Source: Spongilla lacustris
Lineage: Eukaryota; Porifera; Demospongiae; Spongillida; Spongillidae
DNA: 64,000 nucleotides
Direction: 5' to 3'
Assembly: GCA_949361645.1 (NCBI GenBank)
Contig: OX442426.1
Location: 7,759,697-7,823,696, forward strand
In this document: piece after piece, positions 59,416 to 64,000 of the stretch
How the letters are laid out: each line of letters starts with the position of its first letter
Numbering within the stretch: position 1 is the stretch's first letter
Translations under genes and position numbers: made by a program
The notes under the pieces: model-generated
Told to the model about the DNA's origin: nothing
What the model saw: only the letters and a program-made list of their open reading frames with translations
Databases searched by the model: none

Positions 59416-62400
59416 CCATGCATGCATCAATTAAAGATCATCACCACACCTTGGGTGCAGATAGGAAGAGTGTCATTCCAGGTGACATCAGGGTTACAGC
59501 TGAGAGATGGACTACCAGTGAGCCTGTATCCAAGGTCACAGCTGAAGGTCACAGAGGTGTTAACAGCCCCTGGCCCCTCCATACGCAGGTGAATGTCCAT
59601 GCTTGATGGACAGTTTGCTAGATGCCGTGAGAAAGACCACTTTCATAACAAAATCTTTCACTTTGCACCCAGTATTTAGAACTATTATATTAGGGCGTCA
59701 GCCTGATCTTGTTATTGTTAGTTTATTGGTTCTAGTTATAAATACACGTACACAAACACGCACAATCAAACAGTAGGGTTAATAAAACTGATAGATGCGA
59801 GGCTGGCTGTGGTATTGGCTCTTGCCAGATATGATGGTTTAATAGCCTGCTGTAAATGTCATTTAGCACTAAGGTCTTGGGTCTGGGGCGCAAACTGGGA
59901 GAAGGCTTCCATGGCTTCCTTCCCCAGAGACTCAGTGACACGCAACCAGCCCAGTGCATGGAACTGGGTGGCTCCATTAATTCGTTCTTCAGTGCTGGGG
60001 CTACTACTGGTGATTTTTTTAATGTGTAGTGAGATCATTGTTACATTTTTACAAAGACACACTGTCTGACAAAGTGGCGTGATGTAACATGAGGCAGGAG
60101 GTGGGCATGGCAGTGGACTGTGTTGGTAGAGACAATAACAAGAGTACCCCTCCTCCATCCCTCCTTCCCTCCCTCCATCCCTCCCTCCATCCCTCGCTTC
60201 CTCCATCCCTCGCTTCCTCCATGCACTACTAATAGAGTAATTGTACACATTTGCAAGTGGGTGGAGGCGTGGCATCTAACTTCCCACACAACTGGACATT
60301 TGTACATCCCCAAAAGAATTCAACAGTGTGCTCCTAAAGGAACCAACACTCACCAACAGCACACGTGGGAGCAGGTGCACTCCAGGTTCCATTGGCCAGG
60401 CACACAGTGGTGCTGGACCCTACCAGCTGGTATCCTTGGTCACAGGCAAAGTAGGCAGCATCCCCGGGCACCAGGGTGCCTGAGTCAAAGTCATCCCAGT
60501 AGTCGAAGGTGGTCCTGCCATTGCTAGGCAACACAAGGGTATCACATATCGCTGTTGATGGTATGATATGGGTGAGCATTAATTAGAGAAAAAGGAAGAA
60601 GACAACAATGCATTATTTGCCTCCGTGCACAAACCAAATCGAATCATATGCACATGCAAGATATGTCCATGTACAGGCATGTACAATATTATTTGTGCAA
60701 GTACATGTAAAGGTAGGCTTATTATTATCTGCTGTAGCTCTAGCCAACATCAGCAATGACTATGTCCAATTCCTTTCTTTTTTATTTAAATGCAGTGAAT
60801 GTTGCTAGTTAGGTGAGGGAGAAGAGTTAGGGTTAGAGGAATGGGGAGGAGGGATGGAGGGAGGGGTGAGGTGTTACATCGTTGGCTTACCGATGGCGCA
60901 GGTGGGCAGAGATTCCTCAGACCATGAGCCATCTGGCTGGCACGTTTGGACTGCAGCTCCCGTCAGCATGTACCCAAAGTCACAGAAGAAAGAAGGTGTT
61001 GGTGCTGCCGTAATCAGCTAAGCCACGGATCTCGAGGTGGGAGGTGCCCCCCACATCAAACGGGCACACTTCTGCATGGTGGAATATAGTACAGGTAGAC
61101 AGATTGGCTGCGTGTGCAGTCATAACAACATGATACACACATGTACAGGGTTGTATATGGAAAAGTTGGGGGGATGCCCTTTAATACACACATGCATGTA
61201 CATGTACAACCACACTTGATTTCAAAACGTGCATGTGTATACCAGACAGGACCATAAACATGTATAGATGTGCATACACATACACATACATGTATGCACA
61301 TACAATTATACATGTCCCACATGCACATTCAAATATACATAAATATACTGAAATACCTTCAATGCACTGTGGAAATGCACCAGACCAGGTTCCATCACCA
61401 TTGCACTGAAGGCTCCCACTTCCCACCAGACCATAGCCTTGGGGACAGGAGAAGCCAGCTACCGTGTTGACCCGAGCAGTCCCCTCCAGGATGAGGTTGG
61501 GGGGGAGGTTGGTGGGACACTGAACTACATACCAATGGATGTGTGGAGAGGGATGTAAGTAGAACACTTTTTATGCACAACATGCATGCAACATGTGTAG
61601 CTTCATTCTGTATGCATGCTGAGGGGACAGTTGGTTATGATAGTTCAAAGGTACATGTATGGTACCAGAGACAGATCAAATATATGAAAGTACTGGAACA
61701 AGTATGGTATGGAGACAGAGGATAGATGGTATGGTACAGAAACAGAGCAGAGATTGGTACATGGTACAGAGCTATATGGTATAGAGAAAGTCTAGAGACA
61801 GTATGGTATGGAGACAGAGGACAGGTATGGTATGCATGGAGACAGGATAGGTATGGTATGGAGACAGAGGATAGGTATGGTATGGAGACAGAGGACAGGT
61901 ATGGTATGGAGACAGAGGAAGAGTATTGGATAACCTCATGTAACTGAAGAGCCCTTACAATAGCATGTCCTGTCATCTTCTCCTAGCTGATAGCTGCAGT
62001 TGCAGGAGCAGAAGAATGACCCCCTGGTGTTGGTACACACTTGGGAGCAGTTACCATTCATATCTGCACACTCGTTGATGTCTGAAACATTGCACATGTA
62101 CTTTTTTAAAAATCAGAACAACATTTCCACAACTTATGTCTACACTGACCACTGCAGTTTTTCAGGTTAGGTTCCAGCCAGTACCCAGGCTCACACATGC
62201 AGTAGTAGCTTCCATTGGTGTTGACACATATCTGAGAGCAGTCCCCATTGGCAGTGGCACATTCGTTGATATCTTGAAATCAGATAATATTTACATACAT
62301 GTTCATGTACACAGCAGCACGGTTTAGTCTCGTATATGATGTAAAATTATTGCTGTAAATAGTGTTTACAGCGATAATTTTTACATCATGTGGGTCTGGA

Positions 62401-62598
62401 GATGAGACTAAGCACGAGGTAGCTACATGTAGATAGCCTCTCCCTTCAGCTGCCTCCTGCCTCACTTTGACTTACCATCACAAGTCCTGTTGTCTGCATT
62501 TAGCTGGTAACCAGCGTAACATGCGCAGTAATAGCTTCCATTAGTGTTGACACAGATCTGGGAGCAGTTCCCATTCTGCACTGCACACTCATCAATAT
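50330..62598 (-). CDS. Large cell-surface protein: 3 EGF-CA, 15 sushi (CCP) domains, transmembrane segment and short tail (5' end outside)
   Basis: Twenty exons are seen, each extracellular one encoding one domain in symmetric phase 1. EGF: 62598-62476, 62272-62150, 62081-61959. Sushi: 61524-61357, 61071-60891 (frameshifted), 60551-60354, 59617-59450, 58970-58803, 58254-58084, 57801-57622, 56490-56320, 55711-55532, 54596-54429, 54334-54146, 53900-53724, 53329-53156, 53086-52916, 52647-52453. Then the transmembrane exon 50985-50856 and tail exon 50426-50330. Sushi modules show four Cys, the FSCDxGYxLxG core and a conserved Trp before the last Cys. No signal peptide is visible, so the gene continues beyond the right part of the window. 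Likely a recognition or adhesion receptor; the exact family is not assigned. Confidence 0.9.
50510..50582. repeat. 12-bp tandem repeat GGGGCATACATG
   Basis: Six units alternating CATACATG and CATACGTG, in the last intron of the sushi gene. Confidence 0.85.
50856..50985 (-). other. Transmembrane exon of the sushi receptor
   Basis: Encodes a short proline-rich linker (PQPQPEIS), then [20 protein letters not shown] and [11 protein letters not shown]. It is a single hydrophobic span of about 27 residues with several GxxxG/A motifs that often drive helix pairing, followed by Asn-Arg. Confidence 0.9.
51141..52031. mobile_element. TTAA-flanked DNA transposon (883 bp) in a sushi-gene intron
   Basis: TTAA at 51141-51144 and 52028-52031 flanks inverted ends of 25 perfect bp (CACCGGTTCCGTGAAATTAG and on). 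Weaker inverted similarity (GTCGAA, AAATTAGTCTCAA, CCAATTGTC) continues to about 85 bp. TTAA targets are typical of piggyBac and Kolobok elements. It lies between the last sushi exon and the transmembrane exon. Confidence 0.92.
51264..51560 (-). CDS. 98-aa ORF carried by the TTAA element
   Basis: Opens at ATG ATG with [20 protein letters not shown] and has Cys pairs ([20 protein letters not shown]) that could form a small zinc-binding site. It is far shorter than any transposase and shows no DDE motif, so the element is non-autonomous. The sequence may be a captured exon or the remnant of a larger protein. Function unknown. Confidence 0.4.
   Translation of the reverse strand: MMPNYKVYGPEHDQIWVWSRDPKKFSVCFNASKMGYCQNCLKRYLSYPVEHLDIVFNLRNLVRKKCPVSGKVFTLSTVNKRRSSAEVVTRLAVTPNII
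54613..54818. repeat. Tandem duplication of about 105 bp in sushi-gene intron
   Basis: ATGAATT(TG/CA)TTTATCTCACATA...GTGCTTGATTTCAATTGTGATTAAATTC occurs twice in a row (about 54615 and 54715). Confidence 0.85.
55060..55165. repeat. ACACACACATGC minisatellite
   Basis: Units of 12-14 bp, ACACACACATGC, in a sushi-gene intron; gives His/Thr false ORFs. Confidence 0.9.
56048..56091. repeat. (AC)n microsatellite
   Basis: Pure AC tract of about 43 bp in a sushi-gene intron. Confidence 0.95.
56692..56886. repeat. ACATAACCTTG minisatellite
   Basis: Around 17 units of 10-11 bp (TGACATAACCT / TTGACATAACC) in a sushi-gene intron. Confidence 0.9.
59320..59415. repeat. (CA)n microsatellite
   Basis: CA tract of about 95 bp with a few TA interruptions. 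Confidence 0.95.
59859..59994 (-). other. Unassigned exon-like ORF inside a sushi-gene intron
   Basis: After an acceptor-like CCCCAG, a 45-codon frame ends at a stop: [20 protein letters not shown] and [20 protein letters not shown]. The composition looks like a real cytosolic protein C-terminus, unlike the sushi modules. It may be an inserted gene fragment or a nested exon. Family not recognised. Confidence 0.3.
60891..61071 (-). pseudogene. Sushi exon with one-base frameshift
   Basis: Starts [20 protein letters not shown] in frame, then hits TGA. Reading one base off, the second half is a normal sushi end ([20 protein letters not shown]). The shift falls in ACCTTCTTTCTTCTGTGAC, where one extra base has entered. 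Splice sites remain intact. Either an assembly error or a real null or skipped exon; skipping would keep phase. Confidence 0.75.
61690..61925. repeat. GGTATGGAGACAGAGGACAG minisatellite
   Basis: About seven imperfect units of 20-25 bp, between the EGF and first sushi exons. Confidence 0.85.
61959..62598 (-). other. Three calcium-binding EGF exons
   Basis: Each starts D-I-(D/N)-E-C and contains the Asn-hydroxylation/Ca site C.NTNGSYYC or [49 protein letters not shown] and [20 protein letters not shown]. Exons of 123, 123 and 123 bp in symmetric phase allow exon shuffling or skipping without frame loss. Confidence 0.92.
62330..62415. mobile_element. Small foldback element with TTTAGTCTC/GAGACTAAG ends
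   Basis: Ends TTTAGTCTCGT and ATGAGACTAAGC are inverted. Inside, GATGTAAAATTATTGCTGTAAA pairs with TTTACAGCGATAATTTTTACATC around a TAGT loop. It lies between EGF exons 1 and 2 of the visible set. Confidence 0.65.
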
Positions 62599-64000
62599 CT
62601 ACAAGAGTGGACACACAAAGAAGGAGTCAGCTAGCAGTGGGGCACACACATATATGTACTATCTCTAAATAGAGAGCACCTCTGCAGGTTACCGTACAAG
62701 TCATCATGTGCACTGGGTGCAAATACAGGTTTTAATTGCACCCTACATGATCAGTGCTTATGGTTCCAAAGCGAAATAGAACATGTTTTTATAAGCACAA
62801 GTTATAGACAGTTCCAGGATCGTCAAAGCCTATATATTGCCATGCACATAGTACTCGCGCGGATGATTTATTGATGTCAACAGTTTTGCAAATGTAACAA
62901 CTTCTCACAGAAAAAGCGTCCAGAGAGAGACTATTCACATACTACGAGAACTACACTCGGACGCTAGCGTGGGGCTCTAGAATGTGGCAGTTGTGGCGTA
63001 CTAGACGAGTGAATCGAACATAGTTTGTAAATAAAATACGATCCAAATAATGCGCAATCAATATACACGTCGATCCATAGGGGTATAAAATGCGCTGGAT
63101 TTTTTTTATAAGGAGGAGATACCCTGGGAAACCTTGTGTTATAGTTTTTGGATTTTTAGTCACCGTCTGGATGGGAATAAAAAAATCGCCAAACAAATGG
63201 CAACTTTTGTGCATGTTTTGTGCCGATATACCGTAATGTTTACGATCATTTACAAACCTAATGTCCATTACGGAACGGCCGTGGGAGAAAGAAGACTAAG
63301 GTAAGCCATCCGATTGACAGGAGTCCCGTTTTTTTTTAATGACTTCACAATCGGGGTCAAATCCTATATGAGAGTTACTCTCGATACACATGCACGTGTA
63401 CAAACATACATGTACACAACATAAATGTAGCACAACAGATACAAATTCAGTTTGCAAGATGTGCATGCTTGCAAACCCACTCCCTCCAATACGCCTCCCT
63501 CAAGCCACCCTACCTATGTGGTTACACATGCACATCTCTACACATATAAGCATTCATTACATCACAAATATGTACAAAGTTTGGATACTCAGAAGTAATA
63601 ATTGGACTGCAGTTTCAGTTTTCTAATGCACATAATATCATAGGTGTCATTAACATTAGAAGAGACAAACTAAATTCAGGAACAGTATCAATAGTAGCTT
63701 CGTAGCTTCGCTTCAGCTGATTCTTGTGTAGCCTGCAACGTATTGATCAGTCATATGAATGGAGAGAAATTAAAATAATTATACTGATTTGTTAAATTAT
63801 TATGAAAATTATAATACAAAAGAAAGATTTTAGATTTTCATGTAATGCTTTATAATATTGGTTAATAAACAAACAAATGGAGTAGACAATTTGATATATA
63901 TGGGAAAGTTTACGAGAAAAGGGACCTAGCGTTTATTATAAAAAAGTATAATAAAAATGCATTACGTTTGATTTGCTATAACTTCAGAACAGTTAACGCT
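62599..64000. other. Upstream part of the sushi gene or intergenic; no further exon found
   Basis: No EGF, sushi or signal-peptide exon is recognised in the last 1.4 kb. A MITE-like motif shared with 43498-43570 lies at 63254-63290, and AATCCTATATGAGAGTTACT at 63361 resembles 33715-33750. Confidence 0.45.

Larger units (their letters stand above)
54146..59617 (-). repeat. Alternating sushi-exon array (A/B pairs)
   Basis: Four type-A exons (59617, 58254, 56490, 54596; [20 protein letters not shown] pattern) alternate with four type-B exons (58970, 57801, 55711, 54334; [12 protein letters not shown] pattern). B exons at 55711-55532 and 57801-57622 are almost identical in DNA. A exons at 56490, 58254 and 59617 are likewise close. 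The array grew by duplication of two-exon units. Confidence 0.9.

Overview
This is animal nuclear DNA. The genes have many short exons with GT-AG introns (one GC-AG), and they include a FoxL2-type forkhead gene, an SHP-type SH2 phosphatase, long EGF/sushi arrays, an ARMC3-type flagellar gene and hAT/TTAA transposons. High gene density, small introns, a secreted EGF protein with an unfamiliar N-terminal domain, and many lineage-specific repeats fit an early-branching metazoan, most likely a demosponge. That placement is inference. A 200-base run of N at 42434-42633 marks a scaffold gap.

Layout: 1-403 (minus) is the 5' end of an SHP/corkscrew phosphatase, divergent from a complete C1orf50-like gene (508-1435, plus). 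From 1.5 to 26.9 kb there is almost no conserved coding sequence. The DNA is a mosaic of interspersed repeats in direct and inverted copies, minisatellites, a 306-bp near-perfect palindrome, a SINE-like insertion with 20-bp flanking repeats, and gene remnants (NHL-like, kinase-like). From 26.99 to 32.88 kb lies a complete 19-exon ARMC3 ortholog (minus). A single-exon FoxL2-like gene with a TATA box follows at 35.08 kb (plus). Then come OTUD3 (minus, 6 exons), an ATP10-like ATP-synthase assembly factor (minus, 6 exons) that ends 60 bp before the OTUD3 start codon, and NOC2L (plus), divergent from ATP10 across 175 bp and cut off by the N gap.

From 44.8 to 46.5 kb (minus) is a small gene encoding a signal peptide, an unrecognised domain, one EGF-CA and a Ser/Thr-rich stalk. 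At 47392-49851 sits a structurally complete hAT-type element (13-bp TIRs, 6-bp TSD) with a transposase-derived ORF broken by two one-base T-run shifts and apparently lacking its catalytic middle. From 50.3 to 62.6 kb (minus) is the 3' part of a large membrane protein gene: three EGF-CA, fifteen sushi/CCP exons, a transmembrane exon and a short acidic tail. One intron holds an 883-bp TTAA-flanked transposon.

The genes cover phosphotyrosine signalling, deubiquitination, ribosome biogenesis, ATP synthase assembly, flagellar function, transcription control and cell-surface recognition. They look like neighbours sharing promoters rather than one pathway.
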